Under the pieces are notes generated by a model. It made no database searches and was not told the DNA's origin. It saw only the letters and a list, made by a program, of their open reading frames with translations. A DNA stretch of 64,000 nt, taken from assembly GCA_963767475.1 (NCBI GenBank), contig CAVYEI010000003.1:310001-374000 (forward strand), given 5' to 3'. Origin of the DNA: WHSW01 sp963767475. Lineage in GTDB: Bacteria > Actinomycetota > Thermoleophilia > Solirubrobacterales > 70-9. This document shows, piece by piece, positions 1-7,834 of the stretch (position 1 is the stretch's first letter; every line of letters begins with the position of its first letter). The position numbers and the translations under genes are program-made.

Positions 1-128
1 GAGCCCGAGGGCCCGGCGATGCAGGTGGCGCCGGGCGGGATCCGGGCGCTGAGCTCGCGCAGCACCGGCTTGCCGGCGCGGGAGAGGCTGACCCGCTCGA
101 GCTCGAAGGCTGTCTCGGCCACCGCCAT
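1..128 (-). CDS. ABC transporter ATP-binding protein, N-terminal fragment
   Basis: Only the first 42 codons lie in the window; the gene continues past the left edge. The start ATG is at 128 and the protein begins MAVAETAFELERVSL. It then runs through a short beta-strand segment to IAGPSGS, which is the first half of a Walker A loop. That spacing of about 40 residues from the start to Walker A is typical of ABC ATPase subunits. Substrate and partner permease cannot be told. It is divergent from the ligase gene with only 17 bp between the two start codons, so both promoters must be very compact or overlap the coding regions. The family call rests on one partial motif plus position. Confidence 0.65.
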   Translation of the reverse strand, partial: MAVAETAFELERVSLSRAGKPVLRELSARIPPGATCIAGPSG

Positions 129-145
129 CTTGCGATTATCGAACC

Positions 146-1183
146 ATGGCGACCGCCGAATCGATGCCACGCAAGCTCGAGCCGATGCTGGCCACACCGG
201 CGCCGAGCCTGCCCGCCGGCGACGGCTGGGCCCACGAGATCAAGTGGGACGGGATCCGGGCGCTCACGTACGTCAGCTCCGATGGGCTCAGGATCAGCGC
301 CCGCCGGGGCGCCGACCACACGCCGCGATACCCCGAGTTCGCCGCGATCACCGAGGCGCTTGCCGGCCGCGAGGCGATCCTCGACGGCGAGATCGTCGCC
401 CTCGACGAAGCCGGCCGGGCCAGCTTTCAGAAGCTGCAGCAGCGGATGGGGCTCTCCAACGAAGCGACGATTCGCCGGCGCGCGATCGAGACCCCCGCCA
501 CCTACGTTGCCTTCGACCTGCTCTGGCTCGACGGCCGCTCGCTGCTCGCCGAGCCCTACGAGGCGCGGCGCGAGCTGCTCGCCGGGCTCGAGTTCGAGGG
601 GCCCAACTGGCAGGCGCCGCGCCATCACCTCGGCGACGGCGCCGCGCTCTGGGGGCTGGTGCAGGAGCGCAGGCTCGAGGGGATCGTCGCCAAGCGGCTG
701 GGCTCGCCCTACCGGCCCGGCCAGCGCAGCCGCGAGTGGGTGAAGGTCCGCAACCGCCGCGGGCAGGAGCTCGTGATCGGCGGCTGGATGCCCGGCGAGG
801 GCAGCCGAGGCGGCCGGGTCGGCTCGCTGCTGGTCGGCCACTGGGACGCCACCCCGGAGGAGGCCGAGCACCTCGGGCGCCCGCAGCGGCTCGTCTACGC
901 CGGCGGGGTGGGCACCGGCTACACGCAGGAGATGCTGAAGCGGCTGACCGAGTTGCTCGAGCCGCTGCGCCGCGACGACTCACCGTTCGAGCTCGGCGAG
1001 GACCCGCGGGTCAAGTACGCACAGCGGGCCCGCGATCGGGGCGCCGGGCCGGTCTGGGTCGCGCCTGAGCTCGTCTGCGAGGTCGAGTTCACCGAGTGGA
1101 CGAACGAGGGAACCCTGCGCCAATCGGCGTTCAAGGGCCTGCGCGACGACAAGGATCCACGCGAGGTCGTGCGTGAGTCCTGA
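146..1183 (+). CDS. ligD: ATP-dependent DNA ligase, LigD ligase-domain type
   Basis: 345-residue stand-alone ligase that seals nicks after end joining. The adenylation motif EIKWDGIR gives the catalytic lysine at residue 33. Further nucleotidyltransferase motifs are visible (LDGEIVALD about 77-85, AFDLLWLDG about 128-136, EGIVAKR about 173-179, EWVKVRN about 192-198). The C-terminal OB-fold ends with a segment of the FKGLRDDK type that is typical of LigD ligases. In mycobacteria LigD carries polymerase, phosphoesterase and ligase domains in one chain. Here the ligase is separate, the polymerase domain lies two genes downstream, and no phosphoesterase domain is seen. A start at Met7 is also possible. 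Same strand as ku and the polymerase gene, so probably one NHEJ locus. Confidence 0.9.
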   Translation: MATAESMPRKLEPMLATPAPSLPAGDGWAHEIKWDGIRALTYVSSDGLRISARRGADHTPRYPEFAAITEALAGREAILDGEIVALDEAGRASFQKLQQRMGLSNEATIRRRAIETPATYVAFDLLWLDGRSLLAEPYEARRELLAGLEFEGPNWQAPRHHLGDGAALWGLVQERRLEGIVAKRLGSPYRPGQRSREWVKVRNRRGQELVIGGWMPGEGSRGGRVGSLLVGHWDATPEEAEHLGRPQRLVYAGGVGTGYTQEMLKRLTELLEPLRRDDSPFELGEDPRVKYAQRARDRGAGPVWVAPELVCEVEFTEWTNEGTLRQSAFKGLRDDKDPREVVRES

Positions 1184-1190
1184 ATAACTC

Positions 1191-1228
1191 GCGCCACGTC
1201 CTCGGCTTCGCCTGCGGGCGTGCGCGGT
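1191..1228 (+). repeat. Dispersed REP-like hairpin repeat, copy 1
   Basis: Directly after the ligase stop. The core reads CACGTCC, then a GGC-TTC-GCC mini-hairpin, then GGGCGTG, so the outer arms can pair with one mismatch around the inner hairpin. A nearly identical copy lies inside gcvT (13131-13167). The two halves of another copy flank the glk terminator (51816-51910). The 118-bp gap between ligase and ku otherwise holds only the ku leader. Confidence 0.6.
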
Positions 1229-1301
1229 GGGGCCGAGCAAGGTTTCTTGCTTCCGACCGATTAGAAAGGACCTCCGGGGTAGTCTGAGGTACTAGATACC
1301 T

Positions 1302-2192
1302 ATGGCACGCGCGATCTGGTCAGGTTCAATTTCTTTCGGGCTCCTCAACGTGCCCGTGAAGCTCTATTCGGCCGTCTCCAAGAAGTCGGTCAGCTTCCGC
1401 GAGCTGCGTGAGGCCGACGGCTCGCGCGTGCGCCACAAGCGCGTCGCCGAGGCCGATGGCGAGGAGGTCGAGTACGGCGACATCGTCAAGGGCTACGAGA
1501 TCGCCCCCGACCAGTACGTGGTGATCACCCCGGACGAACTCGCCGAGCTGGATCCGAAGAAGACCCGCGCGATCGAGGTGCTCGACTTCGTCGACCTCGA
1601 CGACATCGACCCGATCTACTTCGACCATCCCTATTACCTCGGCCCCGACAAGGGCGCCGAGCGCGCCTACGCCCTGCTGGTCAAGGCGATGGAGGAGTCG
1701 CACAAGGTCGCGATCGCGCGCTTCGTGCTGCGCAACCGCGAGAGCCTCGCGGCGCTGCGACCGATGGACGGCGTGATGACGATGGCGACGATGCGCTTCG
1801 CCGACGAGGTCGTCCCCACCTCCGAGCTCTCCGAGATCCTCGGCGAGGAGGTTGAGAAGCCGAAGAAGAAGGAGCTCGAGATGGCGAAGTCGCTGATCGA
1901 CTCGCTGACCTCCGAGTTCGACGCCGACCAGTACCGCGACGAGTACCGCGAGGAGCTGCTGGCGCTGATCGAGCGCAAGGCCAAGGGCGAGAGCATCGTC
2001 AGCACCGAGACCGAGGCACCGAAGCCGACCAAGGCCCCCGACCTGATGGCGGCGCTGGAGGAGAGCCTCGCCGCGGTCAAGGCTGAGGAATCGAGCTCCG
2101 AGAAGCCCGCCGCGAAGCCGAAGCCGAAGGCCAAGCCTCGCGCCAAGACCACCAAGAGCCGATCGCAAAGCAAGGCAAAGGCAAGCAAGTAG
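1302..2192 (+). CDS. ku: Ku end-binding protein of bacterial NHEJ
   Basis: 296-residue homodimeric Ku that threads onto DNA ends and recruits LigD-type enzymes. The N-terminus (ARAIWSGSISFGLLNVPVKL) is the hallmark of bacterial Ku. The beta-barrel ring core runs to about residue 225. The last 60 residues are Lys/Ala/Pro/Ser rich, a basic tail known in this family to influence DNA binding and ligase contact. ATG start at 1302; no Shine-Dalgarno at the usual distance, and the purine-rich GAAAGGA lies about 30 bp upstream, so a leaderless transcript is possible. The stop TAG at 2190-2192 runs straight into the polymerase reading frame, which is offset by -1. Confidence 0.93.
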   Translation: MARAIWSGSISFGLLNVPVKLYSAVSKKSVSFRELREADGSRVRHKRVAEADGEEVEYGDIVKGYEIAPDQYVVITPDELAELDPKKTRAIEVLDFVDLDDIDPIYFDHPYYLGPDKGAERAYALLVKAMEESHKVAIARFVLRNRESLAALRPMDGVMTMATMRFADEVVPTSELSEILGEEVEKPKKKELEMAKSLIDSLTSEFDADQYRDEYREELLALIERKAKGESIVSTETEAPKPTKAPDLMAALEESLAAVKAEESSSEKPAAKPKPKAKPRAKTTKSRSQSKAKASK

Positions 2193-3100
2193 AGGTCGAG
2201 GGCCGCGAGCTCTCGCTCACCAACCTCGACAAGGTCCTCTGGCCCGCCAAGCGCGGCGGCAAGGGCGGCGGCAGGCCCGCGTTCACCAAGGGCGAGGCGA
2301 TCGACTACTACGCCAAGATCGCGCCGGCGATCCTCCCCCACCTGCGCGGTCGCCCGCTGACGAGGGTGCGCTTCCCCGACGGGGTCGAGGGCCAGCGCTT
2401 CTTCGAGAAGCGGGCGCCCAAGCACACCCCCGACTGGATCCGCACGGCGCCGATCGAGATGGGCTCGGTCGGGGTGCTCGAGTTCATCGTCTGCGACGAC
2501 CTGCCGACGCTGATCTGGTGCGCGCAGATGGCGGCGCTCGAGCTGCATCCGTCGCTGTCGCTGGCGAAGAAGCCCGAGCGCCCGACGGTGCTCGCCTTCG
2601 ACCTCGACCCGGGCCCGCCGGCGACCGCGGTCGAATGCGCGCAGGTGGCGCTGCGGCTGCGGGAGCTGTTCGCGGGGCTGGAGCTCGAATGCTTCGCCAA
2701 GCACTCGGGCTCGAAGGGGATCCAGGTCTACGTGCCGCTGAACACGCCGGTCACCTACGAGCAGACCAAGAACTACGCCCGCGCCGTCGCCCAGGCGCTC
2801 GAGTCCGCCGAGCCCGAGCTCGTGGTCTCGAAGCAGACGAAGGAGCTGCGCAAGGGCAAGGTGCTGGTCGACTGGAGTCAGAACGACTACTCGAAGACCA
2901 CCGTCGCGGTCTACTCGTTGCGCAACCGCGAGCGGCCCTGGGTCTCGATGCCGTTGACCTGGGAGGAGGTCGACGAGCTCGCCGACGACGGCGACCCCGA
3001 TTCGGTTCGCTTCGAGGCCCCGGCGGCGCTCGAGCGAGTGGCCGAGCACGGTGACCTGTTCGCGCCCGTACTCGAGCTCAAGCAGAAGCTCCCCAAGTAG
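2192..3100 (+). CDS. ligD: LigD-type NHEJ polymerase/primase domain protein, start codon unclear
   Basis: Archaeo-eukaryotic-primase-like polymerase that adds nucleotides at joined ends. Visible motifs: FDLDPGPP with the two metal-binding aspartates, HSGSKGIQVYVP, and VLVDWSQND with the third acidic residue. Conserved N-terminal sequence starts at once after the Ku stop (ELSLTNLDKVLWP, then TKGEAIDYYAKIAP), so the domain really begins near 2192. No ATG, GTG or TTG occurs in this frame from the upstream stop at 2084-2086 until GTG 2366, which lies inside the conserved domain. Possible explanations are a -1 frameshift fusing it to Ku, a rare start codon, or a one-base sequence error. If translated only from 2366 it would be 244 residues and lack its N-terminus. 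Confidence 0.85.
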   Translation, partial: EVEGRELSLTNLDKVLWPAKRGGKGGGRPAFTKGEAIDYYAKIAPAILPHLRGRPLTRVRFPDGVEGQRFFEKRAPKHTPDWIRTAPIEMGSVGVLEFIVCDDLPTLIWCAQMAALELHPSLSLAKKPERPTVLAFDLDPGPPATAVECAQVALRLRELFAGLELECFAKHSGSKGIQVYVPLNTPVTYEQTKNYARAVAQALESAEPELVVSKQTKELRKGKVLVDWSQNDYSKTTVAVYSLRNRERPWVSMPLTWEEVDELADDGDPDSVRFEAPAALERVAEHGDLFAPVLELKQKLPK

Positions 3101-3152
3101 CCGCGGACGCATAGGATCGGCGGGACATCCACGCGGAAAGGGTTCTCAGAAA

Positions 3153-3959
3153 ATGGAAGCTTCAGAGGCGCAGCAGCGCGCCCGGGCCACCTGGTCGGCC
3201 GGTGACTTCGACGCGATCGCCGAGCGGATCTGGCATGTCGGCGACGCGCTGGTGCAGAGGGTCGGCGTCAAACAGGGCGACCGGGTGCTCGACGTCGCCT
3301 GTGGCAGCGGCAACGCGGCGATCCCGGCCGCGGTCGCCGGCGCCCAGGTCAGCGGCCTCGACATCACCCCGGAGCTGTTCGAGCCGGGCCGGCGCCGGGC
3401 GGCCGAGGCCGGGGTCGAGATCGACTGGATCGAGGGCGACGCCCAGGACCTTCCGTTCGACGACGCGAGCTTCGACGTCGTCGTCTCGACCTTCGGCTGC
3501 ATGTTCGCCCCGGACCACAAGGCGGCGGCGAGCGAAATCGCGCGCGTGTTGCGCCCGGGCGGCAAGGCCGGGATCGCCGCCTGGCGCCCCGAGGGCTCGA
3601 TCGGCCGCTTCTTCCTCACGATCGGCAAGTACGCGCCGCCACCGCCGGAGGGATTTCAGCCGCCGCCGCTGTGGGGCGTGCGCGACCACGTCAGCGAGCT
3701 GTTCGCCGACACCGGGCTCGCGGTCTCGTTCGAGGACGACGCCGCTCACTGGCATTTCGACTCGATCGACGAGATGGTCGACGAGTACACGACCAAGTTC
3801 GGACCGATCGTGATGCTGCACGAGGCGCTCGGGTCGGAGGAACGCTGGCAGGAGTTCCTCGCCGACCTGAGGGGGCTTTACGAGGAGGTCACGGTGCCGG
3901 ACGACGGCGGCGTCGCCTTCGACGGCGACTACCTGATCACCCTCGGCGAGAAGAGCTGA
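3153..3959 (+). CDS. Class I SAM-dependent methyltransferase
   Basis: 268 residues from ATG 3153, preceded by the purine-rich GCGGAAAGGG. The Rossmann motif I (VLDVACGSGN) is at residues 45-54. It is followed by an acidic motif II region (GLDI), a motif of the EGDAQDLPF type and the post-motif VLRPGGK. This is the UbiE/Methyltransf_11 layout. The substrate cannot be predicted. It is 52 bp downstream of the NHEJ polymerase on the same strand, which may mean co-transcription but not a shared role. Confidence 0.85.
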   Translation: MEASEAQQRARATWSAGDFDAIAERIWHVGDALVQRVGVKQGDRVLDVACGSGNAAIPAAVAGAQVSGLDITPELFEPGRRRAAEAGVEIDWIEGDAQDLPFDDASFDVVVSTFGCMFAPDHKAAASEIARVLRPGGKAGIAAWRPEGSIGRFFLTIGKYAPPPPEGFQPPPLWGVRDHVSELFADTGLAVSFEDDAAHWHFDSIDEMVDEYTTKFGPIVMLHEALGSEERWQEFLADLRGLYEEVTVPDDGGVAFDGDYLITLGEKS

Positions 3960-3978
3960 GCGTGCCCGGCCGGCGGCC

Positions 3979-5076
3979 CTAGCGCGGAATCCGGGCGTTC
4001 GGGCCCGGCCCCATCGCCGCGCAGGGCGAGCCGCGGGCCGGGCGGAAGTCGCGGCGGTTGACGAACCGGGGGTCGGCGATCGTGTTGGTCCCGAGCTTGA
4101 TCCCGGGGTGATCGGGCGCGATCCCGCTGCCGGCGGGCTCGCCCCCGTAGTAACCGCCGCGATCGGACCACAGGCAGTTGTCGCTGACGACGTTGTTGTC
4201 GGCGGTCGAGGCCGACGTTTCGACGTTGTGGCGCAGGAGCGAGTTGGAGATGATGTTGTCCTTGATCACGCTGTCGTCGGACCCATTGCCGAAGATCACG
4301 CCCTGGCCGTTGTGGTCGATCACGTTGCCGACCACGCGCGTGCCCATCGCCCGGGGATACAGCTGCACCCCGCGATCGGCGTTGTCGTAGAAGAGGTTGT
4401 CGCGGACGATCGTCCCGCGGGCGACGGCGATGTAGATGCCGTGGTCGTGGTTGGTCGCCGGTAGCCGGCCGCAGTCGTGGATGCGGTTCTCCTCGATCAC
4501 GACCCCGGTCGGGACCGGCGTCCCGGGGTACTGGTCGATATGGACGCAGATGTCGGTGTGACGGTTGGTGATCTCGTTCTCGGCGATCACTGCCCGGCTG
4601 GCGTAGATCAGCGGCGAGAACTGGTCGCTGACCAGGCGCAGCTTTTTCACCGTCGCCCCGGTCGCATCCGGGCTCACCCGCACCTGCCCGCCGCTGATCG
4701 TCGCCCGCTTGCCGGGATAGCTGCGCAGCGTCACCTGCGGCTTTCGCAGATCAACCCCGCCCTCGTAGACCCCGCGGCGAAGGCAGCCGGTCTCGCCCAC
4801 CTTGAGCGTGTCGGCGAACCGCTGCAAGCGCCCGCCCGGCTTCAACACGCCGCCGGTGCAGACGCCGGGGGTCGCGGCGGCGCCGTCGACCACGTCGGCC
4901 GGCGTGTTCTGCGGCGGCTCGGGAGCCGGCGGCGCGCCGGGAGACCCGGGGATCTCGGGGATCAACGGCAGGTCGGGCAGGCCGGGAAGCAGGGGCTCGG
5001 CCTTGACGATCGCCGTGGCCGAGACCACGATCGCGATCACCACCACACCCGTCCATGCCCGACGCCGTGCAACCAT
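3979..5076 (-). CDS. Secreted right-handed parallel beta-helix protein
   Basis: 365 residues. The N-terminus has an arginine-rich n-region and a hydrophobic stretch (about 9-25) that fits a Sec signal peptide, followed by a Pro-rich spacer. From about residue 110 the chain shows repeated short beta-strand coils of the type VIEENRIHDCG, TIVRDNLFYDN and RVVGNVIDHNG, as in pectate-lyase-like and NosD-like right-handed helices. Such folds often bind or cut polysaccharides, but no catalytic set can be assigned here. Convergent with the methyltransferase gene (19-bp gap). Confidence 0.8.
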   Translation of the reverse strand: MVARRRAWTGVVVIAIVVSATAIVKAEPLLPGLPDLPLIPEIPGSPGAPPAPEPPQNTPADVVDGAAATPGVCTGGVLKPGGRLQRFADTLKVGETGCLRRGVYEGGVDLRKPQVTLRSYPGKRATISGGQVRVSPDATGATVKKLRLVSDQFSPLIYASRAVIAENEITNRHTDICVHIDQYPGTPVPTGVVIEENRIHDCGRLPATNHDHGIYIAVARGTIVRDNLFYDNADRGVQLYPRAMGTRVVGNVIDHNGQGVIFGNGSDDSVIKDNIISNSLLRHNVETSASTADNNVVSDNCLWSDRGGYYGGEPAGSGIAPDHPGIKLGTNTIADPRFVNRRDFRPARGSPCAAMGPGPNARIPR

Positions 5077-5120
5077 CCGACAAGCCTACGGGCGTCGGCG
5101 CGCCGGCACGCCGCTGCCGG

Positions 5121-5687
5121 TCAACGGCCGCGCTTCACGTCCCACTCGCGCAGGTAGGGCTCCGGATCGACGGGGCTGCCGCCCTCGTAATAGCCCGGGT
5201 TGGACCAGATCTCGAAGTGCAGGTGACACGTGCTCGCGTTGCCGGTGTCGCCGACAGTGCCGAGCGAATCGCCGGCGAAGACGCGCTGGCCCTCGCGGAC
5301 CTCGGAGCGCTCCTGCAGGTGCATGTAGACCGTGTCCTGAAGCGGGCCCTTGCCATCGACGACGACGTAGTTTCCGGCGGAGCCCTGGTAGTCGGTCATC
5401 TGCACGCGGCCCGACCAGGCCGCGACGACCGGCTTGCCGCATTTGGCCATCAGGTCCTGACCGTCATGGCCGCGCCCGGCGCCGAGGCCGTCGCCGTAGG
5501 TGTGATTGCCGCGTATCGGGAACACGCCTTCGGCCGTCTCGCCGGTGCCGGTTCCGCCGCTGCCGCCGCTGCCGACACCGCCGCTGCCGGTGGCGGCGAG
5601 CGAGGTCGTCGAGGCGAGTGCCAGGATCGCGAGTGAGGCGGCCGCCGCGCGGCCGCTGATGCGCTTCGAGCTGGTACGTGGGGTCAA
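5121..5687 (-). CDS. Secreted M23 (LytM-type) peptidoglycan endopeptidase
   Basis: 188 residues. A signal peptide (about 1-32) and a Gly/Ser/Thr linker (33-50) precede one M23 domain. Zinc ligands are visible as H74 and D78 in GHDGQD and H157 in HLHFE, with H123 and H155 as candidate catalytic histidines. The set looks complete, so an active enzyme is expected, cutting cross-bridges outside the membrane. The start is TTG 5687, supported by GAAGGAG about ten bases upstream; no better start exists. Its leader holds a probable c-di-AMP riboswitch, which is a known arrangement for actinobacterial cell-wall hydrolases. Confidence 0.88.
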   Translation of the reverse strand: MTPRTSSKRISGRAAAASLAILALASTTSLAATGSGGVGSGGSGGTGTGETAEGVFPIRGNHTYGDGLGAGRGHDGQDLMAKCGKPVVAAWSGRVQMTDYQGSAGNYVVVDGKGPLQDTVYMHLQERSEVREGQRVFAGDSLGTVGDTGNASTCHLHFEIWSNPGYYEGGSPVDPEPYLREWDVKRGR

Positions 5688-5704
5688 GTTGATCGGTCTC
5701 CTTC

Positions 5705-5855
5705 GTCGGCCTACGGGGTTAGCTGTCGGGCTGGCGCTGAAGAAGCTGCGCCCCCGCCGCGGCGGGTTTGCCCCAAACGTCTGGTTCCCCCGTTCCCGGG
5801 TCCGCGATGGCGGCTCCGAGATTCGGCTTTACCGGTTATGCGCTCGCGGCAGCGT
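5705..5855 (-). promoter_or_regulatory. c-di-AMP riboswitch (ydaO/yuaA class)
   Basis: On the minus strand the leader of the M23 gene contains, in order: GGTAAAGCCGAATC, a GC-rich block GCGGACCCGGGAACGGGGG followed by AACCA, TTTGGGG with a purine-rich continuation, a GC stem, and the 3' signature AGCTAACCCCGTAGGC. These are the conserved blocks of the ydaO class in the expected order and spacing, ending just before the Shine-Dalgarno. In this class c-di-AMP binding usually turns expression off. The recognition is from memory of the consensus; a covariance-model search would settle it. Confidence 0.85.
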
Positions 5856-5929
5856 ACAAGGTCGACCGACGGATTGCGAAGGTTTGCTCATGAAACATTC
5901 GGCACGAACTCACGCCGCGACGCCTGAGA

Positions 5930-7438
5930 TCAGACGGGGACGCCCTGGCGGCGCACCGGCCGCGAGCGCAGCGCGGAGACCGCCTGCGCCAGCCGGCGCA
6001 GGCCCTCGTCGATCTCGGGCGGGTCGAGGTAGCCGAACGACAGCCGCATGCGCAGCTGTGGGCCCTGGTCGATCCGCAAGGCGCCGCCGGGGACGTAGGC
6101 GACCCCCTGGCGGACCGCCTCATCGGCGAGCTCGCGCTCATCGAGCGGGAGGTCGAGCTCGAGCCAGAGGTGGCCGCCGCCGAGCGGTTCGACATAGCTG
6201 GCCACCGACCCCAGATGGGTCTCGATCGAGTCCTTCATCGCCGCCAGCCGCTCGCGGTAGAAGTTACGGGCGCGCTCTGCCTGCGCCGGGTACGCACCCC
6301 CGGCGAGGTAGCGGGCAACGGCGAGCTGGGTCAGGGTCGGGCTGTGGACGTCGTGGGAGCGCTTCTGGGCGACGATCCGGTCGAGGACCGGGCCGCTGGC
6401 GGCGACCCAGCCGATTCGCAGTCCACCGCTGAGCGTCTTCGAGAACGAGTCGACGTAGACGACGTGGGCCGGCGCCTCGGCTCGCAGCGAGCGCAGATCC
6501 TCGCCGGCGAAGCGCAGATCGCCGTAGATCCCGTCCTCGAGGATGAAGAATCCGTGGCGGCGGGCGAGCTCCAGCAAGCGCTCGCGGCGGCCCGCCTCGA
6601 GATCGCGCCCGGTCGGGTTGTGGAGGCGGGGCTGGATCGCCAGCAGGCGAATCTCCTCGCGCGCGAGGAGATTCTCGAGCGCATCGAGCTCGAGTCCGTC
6701 CGAGTCGCAGGGCACGCCGACGACCCGGGCGCCGCTGTCGCGCATCGAGCGGATCACCGAGGTGAAGCTCGGGTCCTCGCAGGCGGCGACGTCGCCGGGG
6801 CGCAGGATCGCCCGGCAGGCGACCGCCAGCGCCTGGCTGGCGCCGGTGGTGATCAGGATGTCGTCGGCGTCCTCGGGCGCACCGCGGGCGGCCGAGAGCA
6901 GCGCGATCTGCTCGGCGAGCTCGGGCACGCCCTGAACGTCGGAGTACTGCAGGGCCCTCCCCGGCTCCTCGCGCAGGGTGCGGTCGATCGCCTCGCCGAT
7001 CTCCGTCGCCGGGAACAGCTTCGCCGAGGGGTATCCGACCGACAGCGCCACCAACCCCTGCGAGGTCGACTGGCGGTGCATCTCGGCCAGCACGCGGTCG
7101 CCGTAGGTCTCGTCCGCCGGCGGCAGCGCGTATCGCTGCCACGAGATCGAGTCCGAGACACCGCCGGCCGTCGGCCGCGCGCCACCGCCACCGCGGACGA
7201 ACGTCCCGCGCCCGACCTGCGAGCTGACCAGGCCGAGCTCGCGCAGGCGCTTGTAGGCGCGTACGGCGGTCAGGTGATTGACGCCGGCGAGCTCGGCGAG
7301 CTCGCGGGTCGGCGGCAGCTTCTCCCCCGGTTCGAGCTCGCCGCGTTCGATCGCGGCGGCGAAGAGGTCGACGAGTTGCTGCGTGAGCGAGTGCTCTCCG
7401 CCGCGGTCGAGGTCAGACAATCGGTCTTTGTATGACAT
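5930..7438 (-). CDS. MocR-family regulator: GntR HTH fused to PLP aminotransferase domain
   Basis: 502 residues. Residues about 14-82 form a GntR winged helix (LPPTRELAELAGVNHLTAVRAYKRL). From about 110 to the end is a fold-type I aminotransferase-like domain. The PLP-binding lysine is K334 in SFSKTL, and Asn/Asp contacts are visible in LHNPTG and the FILEDGIYGDL segment. MocR proteins sense PLP or an amino-acid adduct and usually control a neighbouring, often divergent gene. Here the divergent neighbour is a small GNAT-like gene. The start is ATG 7438. The domain architecture is certain; the ligand and target are not. Confidence 0.92.
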   Translation of the reverse strand: MSYKDRLSDLDRGGEHSLTQQLVDLFAAAIERGELEPGEKLPPTRELAELAGVNHLTAVRAYKRLRELGLVSSQVGRGTFVRGGGGARPTAGGVSDSISWQRYALPPADETYGDRVLAEMHRQSTSQGLVALSVGYPSAKLFPATEIGEAIDRTLREEPGRALQYSDVQGVPELAEQIALLSAARGAPEDADDILITTGASQALAVACRAILRPGDVAACEDPSFTSVIRSMRDSGARVVGVPCDSDGLELDALENLLAREEIRLLAIQPRLHNPTGRDLEAGRRERLLELARRHGFFILEDGIYGDLRFAGEDLRSLRAEAPAHVVYVDSFSKTLSGGLRIGWVAASGPVLDRIVAQKRSHDVHSPTLTQLAVARYLAGGAYPAQAERARNFYRERLAAMKDSIETHLGSVASYVEPLGGGHLWLELDLPLDERELADEAVRQGVAYVPGGALRIDQGPQLRMRLSFGYLDPPEIDEGLRRLAQAVSALRSRPVRRQGVPV

Positions 7439-7441
7439 TGA

Positions 7442-7473
7442 TTACCAATCCAGTTGAAAGTATCGTTGGTATC
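7442..7473. promoter_or_regulatory. Inverted repeat in the MocR divergent promoter region
   Basis: The 66-bp gap between the MocR start and the plus-strand gene holds TTACCAAT (7442-7449) and GTTGGTAT (7465-7472). The ACCAA/TTGGT cores are inverted and 18 bp apart. The stretch is clearly more AT rich than its surroundings. A MocR operator controlling both genes is a reasonable reading, but this is position plus symmetry only. Confidence 0.4.
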
Positions 7474-7504
7474 GACGCTCAAAGACTAACGGAGGGCCCA
7501 CACA

Positions 7505-7834
7505 ATGTCAATCAATCTCCCGATGGAACCGATCGCGATCCGCCTGGCAACCGAGGACGACCGCGATCAGCTTCGCCGCCTGGCGCAGCTCGACTCCGCC
7601 TCCGTGCCCGCCGGCCGGCTGATCGTCGGCGAGTCCGCCGGTTCGATCCGGGCCGCGGTCGCGATCGACGGCGGGGCTGCGATCGCCGATCCGTTTCACC
7701 CCACCGCCGAGCTCGTCGCCCTGCTGCGAGCCCGCGCCGAGCAGGCGCCCGGACAGGCGGCCGGACGGCCGCGGATCGTCGCCCGCTCGCATCCGCGTGA
7801 GCCGCGGGTGAGGCGCGGGCGCCTCGCCGCCTAG
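7505..7834 (+). CDS. Small GNAT-like protein
   Basis: 109 residues. The N-terminal half (IAIRLATEDDRDQLRRLAQLDS) matches the first helix-strand of GNAT acetyltransferases. The motif ADPFHPTAELVALLRARAEQ is shared by short GNAT-related proteins I know from actinobacteria. The usual acetyl-CoA P-loop (Q/R-x-x-G-x-G/A) is not evident, so catalysis is doubtful. The last 25 residues are basic. ATG 7505 is preceded by CGGAGGG, a good ribosome site. Divergent from the MocR gene and likely its target. Confidence 0.65.
   Translation: MSINLPMEPIAIRLATEDDRDQLRRLAQLDSASVPAGRLIVGESAGSIRAAVAIDGGAAIADPFHPTAELVALLRARAEQAPGQAAGRPRIVARSHPREPRVRRGRLAA

Noticed and set aside
2160..2192. Classical X-XXY-YYZ slippery heptamer before the Ku stop
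   Set aside because: The A/G-rich stretch has AAAG and AAGG runs but no proper heptamer in the Ku frame, so programmed -1 slippage is possible but not supported by this motif.
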